From Pseudomonas sp. (lineage in GTDB: Bacteria > Pseudomonadota > Gammaproteobacteria > Pseudomonadales > Pseudomonadaceae), in the NCBI GenBank assembly GCA_029239415.1, contig JAQZAY010000004.1, forward strand, positions 1 through 40,388: 40,388 bases of DNA. The letters run 5' to 3'. Position 1 is the stretch's first letter; every line of letters begins with the position of its first letter. The position numbers were made by a program, and so were the translations under genes. The notes below the pieces were generated by a model, which saw only the letters and a program-made list of their open reading frames with translations, ran no database searches and was not told the DNA's origin. This document shows, piece by piece, positions 30,118 through 37,000 of this stretch.

Positions 30118-30650
30118 GGCCCGGACGCCAGCAACCTGGCCGACAAGCGAAAGGCCTCGCCCCTGGCGTCGCCGCGCAGCTGCTGCAGGGCGACCTTCTG
30201 CAACGAAGGCACGGCCTGCAGGCCGCGCATGAACTGGGCAACCAGGCTCGCCGACCCCGCGAGTCCCTGCAGCTGTACCTCGGAACCCTTCAGGGTCAGT
30301 CCGGTCAGGTAGAGTCCCTCGGGCAGCACCTGTTCAAGCTGCTCGAAGAACGCCAGCACGTCGCCCTCACCGGCTCGCAGGCCAGCGAGCATCGTGCGCT
30401 GTTCATGCAGGTCGGCATGCGCCTGTTCGAGGGCGGCGACTCGAGACAGCCGCTGGTCCAGCTCCAGAAGTTCTGCCTGCATGCGGGCGTGAGCCAGGGC
30501 CTGGAGTTGCAAGCGCTGGCGCCCGAGTTGATCGAGTACCAATACCCCACAGAGGGCCAGCAGCATGGCGACTATCAGCCATGCCTGGAGTCGCCGGACC
30601 GCAGCCAGGCGCCGACGCTCGCGCCAGGGCAGCAGGTTCATTCGCAGCAT
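30114..30650 (-). CDS. pilN: Type IV pilus alignment protein PilN
   Basis: A 178-residue inner-membrane protein. The N-terminal MNLLPWRE (residues 4-11) is the peptide by which PilN binds PilM in the cytoplasm. A membrane helix (about 22-42), a coiled coil and a small periplasmic alpha/beta domain that pairs with PilO follow. The start at 30650 shares one base with the pilM stop (TGATG); an alternative ATG three codons later is possible. It overlaps pilOP by ATGA. Order and tight overlaps mark one operon, pilM-N-OP-Q. Confidence 0.9.
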   Translation of the reverse strand: MLRMNLLPWRERRRLAAVRRLQAWLIVAMLLALCGVLVLDQLGRQRLQLQALAHARMQAELLELDQRLSRVAALEQAHADLHEQRTMLAGLRAGEGDVLAFFEQLEQVLPEGLYLTGLTLKGSEVQLQGLAGSASLVAQFMRGLQAVPSLQKVALQQLRGDARGEAFRLSARLLASGP

Positions 30651-31555
30651 CAGCGAAGCCCCCCCATCGCCAGTCCACAGGCCATGGCCATGGACGCCCA
30701 CGCCCGAGTCAAGGCATCGGCATCGGGCAAGGCCGCCAGGTCGAGCCCGGGCAGCGGCTCGACAACCTGGGTAGCGATGCCCAGGTGATCCTGCAGGAAA
30801 GCGCGCACATCAATGCAGGCGGCGCCCGCGCCAGCCAGCAACAGGACATCGACCTGCACGCCCTTGAGCACACATTCGAGCCACTGTTCGAGGCTTTCTG
30901 GCGTTACTCCCGCCGTGCGCAACTCCTGGCGCACGGGCAAGGACCCCGGATGCCACGCATGCAGGACCGCTCGACAGTGCTCCAGTTGCACGACAGCCCG
31001 GGGGCCTGTCGTGCCGGGCATGGCACGCCACAAGGCCAGGCTGTCGATATCCACCAGCCGCGCCTGCAGGCCGGCCGCAGCGAGTACCTGCTCCAGAGGA
31101 TCGAGATGGCTTTGCCGACAGGCGGCGACCGCCACCTCCACATAGCCTGGCTGTTCGGGACTTGGCCCCAGCACTTGGAAATCGAGGGCGGTGTCGTCCA
31201 GGGGGAAGGGTATGAACTGATCGGCCTCGGCAAGCAGTTGCGCTTCCATCTGCGCGTCATCCAGGCCCTCCGACAAACGGCGGACCTTGCTGATGACCTG
31301 TGAGCCGGGCAAGGCAATGGCGACATGCCGCTGCCGACATCCTGCACGTTGGCGAGCCCTGCGCAAGGCGGCTGCCACGGACGCCGGGTCGCTTATCCAG
31401 CCATCGCGCAGCGTATCGCCCGCAAGCGGTTCCAGCGCCCAGGCGGTGACTCGGCATAGTCCGCGTCGTCGCTGCAATTGAAGCAGTCGAATGGAATCGG
31501 GGGCTATTTCCAGCCCGAGAAGTGAACCGGCATCCCTGCCAAAGCGTCCAAGCAT
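30650..31555 (-). CDS. pilM: Type IV pilus inner-membrane platform protein PilM
   Basis: A 301-residue actin-like cytoplasmic protein of the type IV pilus alignment complex. The first phosphate loop reads LLGLEIAPDSIRLLQL and the later AVVQLEHCRAVLHAW corresponds to the second strand pair. It binds the PilN N-terminus and nucleotide. The start at 31555 has AGGAG 7 bases upstream; an in-frame ATG at 31621 lacks one. It is shorter than the P. aeruginosa homologue (about 354) and the actin-fold motifs are degenerate. First gene of the operon, divergent from ponA, the usual arrangement in pseudomonads. Confidence 0.9.
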   Translation of the reverse strand: MLGRFGRDAGSLLGLEIAPDSIRLLQLQRRRGLCRVTAWALEPLAGDTLRDGWISDPASVAAALRRARQRAGCRQRHVAIALPGSQVISKVRRLSEGLDDAQMEAQLLAEADQFIPFPLDDTALDFQVLGPSPEQPGYVEVAVAACRQSHLDPLEQVLAAAGLQARLVDIDSLALWRAMPGTTGPRAVVQLEHCRAVLHAWHPGSLPVRQELRTAGVTPESLEQWLECVLKGVQVDVLLLAGAGAACIDVRAFLQDHLGIATQVVEPLPGLDLAALPDADALTRAWASMAMACGLAMGGLR

Positions 31556-31660
31556 TGTTTCTCCTTTCATTCTCCGAAACAGGTGCCATCGCCAGGTACC
31601 CTTGAGGCTGTGGCGATCCATGCACCTTCCCGCCAGTCACCCGGAGGGGGCAAAAATGCT

Positions 31661-31666
31661 TATAAT
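31661..31666 (+). promoter_or_regulatory. Perfect -10 (TATAAT) upstream of ponA
   Basis: TATAAT at 31661-31666 lies 68 bases before the ponA start in the 179-base spacer shared with pilM. No good -35 sits 16-18 bases upstream (CACCCG at 17), so the promoter may need an activator. I found no convincing pilM promoter on the other strand. Confidence 0.5.
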
Positions 31667-31734
31667 GCCCAGCGTTTTTCCCTGTCCGCCGGACCCGCGC
31701 GCAACCCACTCTTCAACCTGGACACCCTAAAGCC

Positions 31735-34185
31735 TTGATACGCCTGCTGAAGTTCGTCTGGTGGTCTTTCGTCGCAGTCATCTGTGCGCTCGTACTCGGT
31801 GTGAGCGGCGCGTTTCTGTATCTTAGCCCCAGCCTGCCGTCCGTCGACTCGCTCAGAAGCATCCAGTTGCAGATTCCGCTGAGGGTCTACAGCAGCGACA
31901 ACAAGCTGATTGCCGAATTTGGCGAGATGCGCCGCTCGCCCATCCGATTCGCGGAAATTCCCCCACAATTCATCCAGGCGCTTCTGTCAGCCGAAGATGA
32001 CAATTTCCTCAATCATTACGGCGTCGATCCCGGCAGCCTGATGCGCGCGGCCACGCAGCTGGTCAAGTCCGGTCATATCCAGACCGGCGGCAGCACCATC
32101 ACAATGCAGGTGGCGAAGAACTTTTTCCTCAGCAGTGAGCGAAGCTTCTCACGCAAGACCACGGAGATTCTCCTGGCCCTGCAGATCGAGCGCCAATTGA
32201 CCAAGGACGAGATCCTTGAGCTCTACGTCAACAAGATCTACCTGGGCAACCGCGCCTACGGTATCGATGCAGCGGCGCAGGTGTACTACGGCAAGTCGAT
32301 CCGGGAGGTGAGCCTGGCGCAGATGGCGATGATCGCCGGCCTGCCCAAGGCGCCATCGCGCTTCAACCCGTTGGCCAACCCGGTACGCGCCAAGGAGCGC
32401 CGCGACTGGATCCTCGGGCGCATGTATCGCCTCGGCAAGATCGACGAGGCAAGCTACCAGGCGGCCCTGGCCGAGCCGCTCAATGCCAGCTACCACGTGC
32501 CGACCCCGGAGGTGAATGCGCCCTACATCGCCGAGATGGCCCGCGCCGAGATGGTCGGCCGCTACGGCAGCGATGCCTACACCGAAGGTTTCCGCGTGAC
32601 CACCACGGTGCCCAGCAATCTGCAGGACATGGCCAACCGCGCCGTGCTCGACGGCCTCACCGCCTATGACGAGCGCCACGGCTACCGGGGCCCGGAAACC
32701 CGTTTCCCAGGCAAGACCCGCGAGGCCTGGCTGCAGGAAATGAATCGCCAGCGCCCGCTCGGCGGCCTGGAGCCGGCCATCGTCACCCGGGTCGACAAGA
32801 CCGGCCTCACGGTCCTGACCCGTTCCGGCAAGGATGAAACGGTCGCCTGGGACACCATGAAGTGGGCGCGCCCCTTCCTCAACAGCAACAGCCAGGGCCG
32901 CGCGCCACAACAGCCGTCCGACGTCGCCCAGGTGGGCGACCTGGTGCGCCTGCAGCGCCTGGACGACGGCAGCCTGAAGTTCAGCCAGGTACCGAGCGCA
33001 CAAAGCGCGCTGGTGACTCTGGACCCCAATACCGGTGCGATCCGCGCGCTGGTCGGCGGCTTCTCCTTCGAGCAGAGCAACTACAATCGCGCCATGCAGG
33101 CCAAGCGCCAGCCAGGCTCGAGCTTCAAGCCGTTCGTCTACAGCGCCGCGCTGGACAGTGGCTATACAGCCTCGAGCCTGGTCAACGATGCCCCGATCGT
33201 GTTCGTCGACGAATCCCTGGACAAGGTCTGGCGCCCGAAGAACGACACCAATACCTTCCTCGGCCCGATCCGCATGCGCGAGGCGTTGTACAAGTCGCGC
33301 AACCTGGTATCGATCCGCCTGCTGCAGGCCATGGGTGTCGACCGCACCATCGACTACATCGCCAAGTTCGGCTTCAACAAGCAGGACCTGCCGCGCAACC
33401 TGTCGCTGGCCCTGGGCACCGCCACGCTCACCCCGATGGAAATCGCCACGGGCTGGAGCACCTTCGCCAACGGCGGCTACAAGATCGCGCCGTACCTGAT
33501 CGACCGCATCGAAAGCCGCAGCGGCGAGACCCTGTTCACCGCCAACCCGCCCAGCGTGCCCCAGGGCATCCAGGACCAGGCAGGCCTAGCCGCGCCAGAA
33601 CAGCCGTTCGACAGCCAACTGCCAGGCGAAGCGCCGGCAACGGCCCAACTGCCAGGTAGCGCATTGCCGGCTCCCGCCGTTGCCGAGCGCATCGTCGACG
33701 GGCGTACCACCTACATCCTCACCAGCATGCTGCAGGACGTGATCAAGCGCGGCACCGGCCGGCGCGCCATGGCCCTGGGCCGCACCGACCTGGCGGGCAA
33801 GACCGGTACCACCAACGAGTCCAAGGATGCCTGGTTCTCCGGCTACAACGCTGACTACGTCACCACCGTATGGACCGGCTTCGACCAGCCGGAGACCCTT
33901 GGTCGCCGCGAGTATGGCGGCACCGTGGCCCTGCCGATCTGGATGAACTTCATGGGCGCCGCCCTCAAGGACAAGCCCAGCCACGCCCCGGCAGAGCCAG
34001 AGGGCATCCTCAGCCTGCGCGTCGACCCCATCAGCGGCCGCGCCGCCACGCCGAGCACGCCGAACGCCTACTTCGAGCTGTTCAAGGCCGAGGACTCGCC
34101 GCCATCGGTCAACGAACTGGGCACCGGCGCCGTGCCAGGCAGCCCGCTGCCAGCGGATGAAGCGGCGCCGATGGACCTGTTCTAG
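31735..34185 (+). CDS. ponA: Penicillin-binding protein 1A (class A PBP)
   Basis: An 816-residue bifunctional peptidoglycan synthase. It has a short cytoplasmic start and one membrane helix (about 8-30). The GT51 glycosyltransferase domain carries Glu87 in SAEDDNF and the GGSTITMQVAKN motif. An OB-like insert (about 310-420) and the transpeptidase domain follow, with Ser462-Ser-Phe-Lys465 (SxxK), SRN in YKSRNLVS, and KTGT at 689-692. The start is TTG at 31735, giving a conserved MIRLLKFVWW N-terminus; the ribosome site is weak. Divergent from pilM. A strong bidirectional terminator follows. Confidence 0.96.
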   Translation: MIRLLKFVWWSFVAVICALVLGVSGAFLYLSPSLPSVDSLRSIQLQIPLRVYSSDNKLIAEFGEMRRSPIRFAEIPPQFIQALLSAEDDNFLNHYGVDPGSLMRAATQLVKSGHIQTGGSTITMQVAKNFFLSSERSFSRKTTEILLALQIERQLTKDEILELYVNKIYLGNRAYGIDAAAQVYYGKSIREVSLAQMAMIAGLPKAPSRFNPLANPVRAKERRDWILGRMYRLGKIDEASYQAALAEPLNASYHVPTPEVNAPYIAEMARAEMVGRYGSDAYTEGFRVTTTVPSNLQDMANRAVLDGLTAYDERHGYRGPETRFPGKTREAWLQEMNRQRPLGGLEPAIVTRVDKTGLTVLTRSGKDETVAWDTMKWARPFLNSNSQGRAPQQPSDVAQVGDLVRLQRLDDGSLKFSQVPSAQSALVTLDPNTGAIRALVGGFSFEQSNYNRAMQAKRQPGSSFKPFVYSAALDSGYTASSLVNDAPIVFVDESLDKVWRPKNDTNTFLGPIRMREALYKSRNLVSIRLLQAMGVDRTIDYIAKFGFNKQDLPRNLSLALGTATLTPMEIATGWSTFANGGYKIAPYLIDRIESRSGETLFTANPPSVPQGIQDQAGLAAPEQPFDSQLPGEAPATAQLPGSALPAPAVAERIVDGRTTYILTSMLQDVIKRGTGRRAMALGRTDLAGKTGTTNESKDAWFSGYNADYVTTVWTGFDQPETLGRREYGGTVALPIWMNFMGAALKDKPSHAPAEPEGILSLRVDPISGRAATPSTPNAYFELFKAEDSPPSVNELGTGAVPGSPLPADEAAPMDLF

Positions 34186-34240
34186 TTCCATGCAGGGGCG
34201 CCGAACCGCCGCCCCTACACGAATCCAGATCGCACCCACA

Positions 34241-34274
34241 AAAAAGCCCCGGCTCTCACAAGCCGGGGCTTTTT
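34241..34274. terminator. Bidirectional terminator between ponA and maeB
   Basis: AAAAAGCCCCGGCT (34241-34254) and AGCCGGGGCTTTTT (34261-34274) form a perfect 14-bp stem with a six-base loop. T-runs follow in both directions, so it serves both convergent genes. Confidence 0.92.
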
Positions 34275-34292
34275 CATTTCACGCTACAACGC

Positions 34293-35561
34293 TCAGCCGT
34301 TGAACACGTCATCCACGCTCTTGAGCGGGTAGTTCTTCGGGTACGGCAGGGTCGCCACGCCGGTCTCGATCGCGGCCTTGGCCACGGCATCGGATACCAG
34401 GGTGATCAGGCGGGCGTCCATTGGCTTCGGAATGATGTACTCACGGCCGAACTCCAGCGAATCAACGCCATAGGCTTCGCACACTTCCTTCGGAACCGGC
34501 AGCTTGGCCAGGTCTTTCAGGGCGTTGGCGGCGGCGATCTTCATTTCTTCGTTGATGCGCTTGGCACGTACGTCCAGGGCACCACGGAAGATGAAGGGGA
34601 AGCCCAGTACGTTGTTGACCTGGTTCGGGTAGTCCGAGCGGCCGGTGGCCATGATCACGTCGCTGCGAGTGGCATGGGCCAGTTCCGGAGAGATCTCCGG
34701 GTCCGGGTTGGAGCAGGCGAAGACGATCGGGTTCGGTGCCATCGACTTGAGGCCTTCGGCGCTCAGCAGGTTCGGACCGGACAGGCCGACGAACACGTCG
34801 GCACCGTCCAGGGCCTCGGCCAGGGTGCGCTTGTCGGTGGCGTGGGCGAACACGGCCTTGTACTGGTTCAGGTCGTCGCGGCCGGCATGGATCACGCCGT
34901 TGCGGTCGATCATGAAGATGTTCTCGACCTTGGCGCCCATGCTGACCAGCAGCTTCATGCAGGAGATGGCGGCAGCGCCAGCGCCCAGGCAGACGATCTT
35001 CGCTTCTTCGAGGGTCTTGCCCGCGATTTCCAGGGCGTTGATCATGCCGGCGGCGGTAACGATCGCGGTGCCGTGCTGGTCATCGTGGAAGACCGGGATA
35101 TCGCACTGCTCGATCAGGGTGCGCTCGATCTCGAAGCACTCGGGTGCCTTGATGTCTTCGAGGTTGATGCCGCCGAAGGTGATGGAGATCCGGCGCACGG
35201 TGTCGATGAAGGCTTGCGGGCTTTCGGACTCGACTTCGATGTCGAATACGTCGATACCGGCGAAACGCTTGAACAGGACGCCCTTGCCTTCCATGACAGG
35301 CTTGGAGGCCAGTGGGCCGAGGTTGCCCAGGCCGAGGATGGCGGTGCCGTCGGAGATTACCGCGACCAGATTGCCTTTGCCGGTGTATTTGTAGGCCAGC
35401 TCGGGGTCACGACCGATTTCGCGCACGGGCTCGGCGACGCCTGGACTGTAGGCCAGCGACAGGTCACGGGCGGTGGAGGTCGGTTTGGTAAGCTCTACGC
35501 TCAGCTTCCCTGGGCGGGGCTGGGCATGGTATTCGAGAGCGGCGGTTTTCAAGTCTGACAT
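34293..35561 (-). CDS. maeB: Malic enzyme, NADP-dependent short form
   Basis: A 422-residue enzyme that decarboxylates malate to pyruvate with NAD(P)H formation, a supply route for pyruvate and reductant. Motifs are SLAYSPGVAEPVREI, EGKGVLFKRFAGIDVFDIEV (catalytic Lys and metal region) and the nucleotide site CLGAGAAAISCMKLL. It lacks the C-terminal phosphotransacetylase-like domain of enteric MaeB, as is usual for the pseudomonad enzyme. The start at 35561 gives the standard MSDLKTAALEYH; an ATG three codons earlier (35570) is an alternative. It has its own promoter candidate at 35602-35630. Confidence 0.95.
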   Translation of the reverse strand: MSDLKTAALEYHAQPRPGKLSVELTKPTSTARDLSLAYSPGVAEPVREIGRDPELAYKYTGKGNLVAVISDGTAILGLGNLGPLASKPVMEGKGVLFKRFAGIDVFDIEVESESPQAFIDTVRRISITFGGINLEDIKAPECFEIERTLIEQCDIPVFHDDQHGTAIVTAAGMINALEIAGKTLEEAKIVCLGAGAAAISCMKLLVSMGAKVENIFMIDRNGVIHAGRDDLNQYKAVFAHATDKRTLAEALDGADVFVGLSGPNLLSAEGLKSMAPNPIVFACSNPDPEISPELAHATRSDVIMATGRSDYPNQVNNVLGFPFIFRGALDVRAKRINEEMKIAAANALKDLAKLPVPKEVCEAYGVDSLEFGREYIIPKPMDARLITLVSDAVAKAAIETGVATLPYPKNYPLKSVDDVFNG

Positions 35562-35601
35562 GGTGGGCATTCCGCTATTTAACTGTTCTGACGGACCGCC
35601 G

Positions 35602-35630
35602 AGGATACGCAAAGTGCCGGGGAGCGACAA
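35602..35630 (-). promoter_or_regulatory. Sigma-70 promoter candidate of maeB
   Basis: On the minus strand TTGTCG (reverse complement of 35625-35630) and TATCCT (reverse complement of 35602-35607) are exactly 17 bases apart. The start of transcription would fall near 35595, about 35 bases before the ATG. Confidence 0.6.
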
Positions 35631-35703
35631 GACTGCCCGGTCACGAGTGTCAAGGCCCTGGACCTACGACTTTACGCTATGACCCATGCGGCGTAACGGA
35701 TAC

Positions 35704-35715
35704 ATTGTGTACAAT
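35704..35715. promoter_or_regulatory. GntR-type palindrome ATTGTGTACAAT
   Basis: Five-base perfect arms ATTGT/ACAAT around GT match the TNGT..ACNA pattern bound by FadR-subfamily GntR regulators. It lies about 75 bases upstream of the maeB -35 candidate on one side and 60 bases before the orphan minigene on the other. No gntR gene is in this window. Confidence 0.4.
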
Positions 35716-35763
35716 TAGATCTCATAATGTCTACACATTTTGAACTTTCCCTTTCAGGAGTGC

Positions 35764-35796
35764 GTGGTGCAGTTCCGGAGAACCCAGGGACCCTAA
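35764..35796 (+). other. Orphan 10-codon frame with a good ribosome site
   Basis: TTTCAGGAG (ending at 35760) is followed by GTGGTG and a frame coding for VVQFRRTQGP before TAA at 35794. No gene continues from it: the strand opposite the end of the nuclease gene begins 3 bases later. It could be a leader peptide, the remnant of a lost gene, or chance. Nothing else is assignable in the 237-base maeB-nuclease spacer beyond the promoter and palindrome listed. Confidence 0.25.
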
Positions 35797-35798
35797 GT

Positions 35799-36614
35799 CT
35801 AGTCGCGCTGCAGCATGCTGGGGTGGGTAAGGGGTAGCAGCCAGCGTCGCTGGCCTTGCTTCAGGCCGCCTTTGTGCGAGCGGTCCTGCACCCAGCCACG
35901 CGCCTCGACCTGGCGCCCCTCAAGGCCGTCGAAGAACGCTGCCGGGAAAGCACGCCGCAGGCGTGCAGGAACCTGAAGCACCATCGCCGTATCGAGTTCG
36001 AGCCAGACCCCACCTCGATTGCGCTCGATCTTGCGCACTCGGCCAGCCACCACGGCGAAGCCTGACTGCCGTATGCCAGCAGGTCGCTGCACCGGCGAGC
36101 GCCGCCAGAGCCCTGCCCGCGCCTTGCGCGCGGCCTGCTCGGCGTTATGCTGGCAGCTGGCCAGACGCGCGTTCGGCGCCACGGCCACGCGGTAGCCCAG
36201 GCCTTCGCTGAGCAGGATCGCTTCAAGATTGTCGCCATTGCGCCCATAGAGATGCGCCAGGGTACGACCATACTTGTCCTTGGGCTCGACCCCACGCACC
36301 AGGCCAACCTTGCCATCACTGGCCTTGACCAGCGCCTGCAAGCGTCGCCGGGCGTCCTCGGCGTAGGGCTCGCTGGCGCGGCCCCGACGCCCGAGCTCAG
36401 GGGCGTTGATACCGATCAACCGTATACTGCGCCCATCGGTCAGGCGCACCGTATCGCCATCGATCACCTGGCGCACCGCCACCTGCTGCACACGCCCGGG
36501 CAGCGGGCAGAAGGCTTGGGCCGGCAGGTGCCAGATCGCAGCCATAAAAAAAGCGCCCACAAGGGGCGCTTTTTTCAGCAACAAGGCGAAACCCGAAGGA
36601 TTCGCCATGTGCAT
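35799..36614 (-). CDS. Secreted thermonuclease (SNase) family protein
   Basis: A protein of about 271 residues with an N-terminal membrane or signal segment (KKAPLVGAFFMAAIWHLPAQA) and a staphylococcal-nuclease-type OB domain. VRQVIDGDTVRLTDG carries the DGD metal site, RLIGINAPE the first Arg, and EPKDKYGRTLAHLY the second catalytic region. About 90 further residues follow the domain. The start is uncertain: ATG at 36614 or 36608, just after the rpmE stop, gives a signal peptide. ATG at 36545 would leave only 11 residues before the AQA site. The first choice places the rpmE terminator hairpin inside the signal-peptide codons. Probably acts in the periplasm or outside on nucleic acid. Confidence 0.8.
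   Translation of the reverse strand: MHMANPSGFALLLKKAPLVGAFFMAAIWHLPAQAFCPLPGRVQQVAVRQVIDGDTVRLTDGRSIRLIGINAPELGRRGRASEPYAEDARRRLQALVKASDGKVGLVRGVEPKDKYGRTLAHLYGRNGDNLEAILLSEGLGYRVAVAPNARLASCQHNAEQAARKARAGLWRRSPVQRPAGIRQSGFAVVAGRVRKIERNRGGVWLELDTAMVLQVPARLRRAFPAAFFDGLEGRQVEARGWVQDRSHKGGLKQGQRRWLLPLTHPSMLQRD
36546..36575 (-). terminator. rpmE terminator inside nuclease signal-peptide codons
   Basis: AAAAAAGCGCCC (36547-36558) and GGGCGCTTTTTT (36564-36575) make a 12-bp stem with loop ACAAG, followed on the minus strand by a T-run. It lies 42 bases after the rpmE stop. The same bases, translated in the nuclease frame, read KKAPLVGAFF. Confidence 0.88.
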
Positions 36615-36616
36615 TA

Positions 36617-36832
36617 TTACTTCTTGGTACCGAACATGCCGAAGCGGTCGGCGAACTTCTGTACGCGGCCGCCGGTGTCCAGCACTTTCTGCTTGCCGGT
36701 GTAGAACGGGTGGCACTGCGAGCACACGTCGATCGACAGTGGCTTGGCCAGGGTCGAACGGGTTTCGAACTGGCTGCCGCAGCTGCAGGTCACTGCAACT
36801 ACTTCGTAATTCGGGTGAATATTGTCTTTCAT
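36617..36832 (-). CDS. rpmE: Ribosomal protein L31 (zinc-binding type)
   Basis: A 71-residue component of the 50S subunit. The four zinc ligands C16, C18, C37 and C40 (CSC and CSQC) identify the C+ form, which doubles as a zinc store; no zinc-free paralogue is in this window. ATG at 36832 has GAGGA 7 bases upstream. It is divergent from priA and followed by a strong terminator that overlaps the start region of the next gene. Confidence 0.97.
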   Translation of the reverse strand: MKDNIHPNYEVVAVTCSCGSQFETRSTLAKPLSIDVCSQCHPFYTGKQKVLDTGGRVQKFADRFGMFGTKK

Positions 36833-36900
36833 GGTCGCTTCCTCAGCTGCGTGCCGCCATCCAACACCATTGTTGAATACCGCACGTAATCAGGCGGCGA

Positions 36901-36928
36901 ATGATACCAGAGCGTGGCGTCAGCGCAA
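36901..36928 (-). promoter_or_regulatory. Sigma-70 promoter candidate of rpmE
   Basis: On the minus strand TTGCGC (reverse complement of 36923-36928) and TATCAT (reverse complement of 36901-36906) are 16 bases apart. This leaves a leader of about 60 bases before the rpmE ATG. The priA promoter in the same 168-base spacer is not clear. Confidence 0.55.
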
Positions 36929-37000
36929 GTTGTCGCTTGCACCGACCGTCGTCTGCTAGGCTCGCCGGGTTCCGACAACCCTTTCCAGAGAGCTTTCCGC

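Noticed and set aside
36914..37000. Longer PriA start at 36914
   Set aside because: The extra 29 residues are not PriA-like and cross the rpmE promoter candidate; the GTG at 37001 gives the conserved N-terminus and has a nearby ribosome site.
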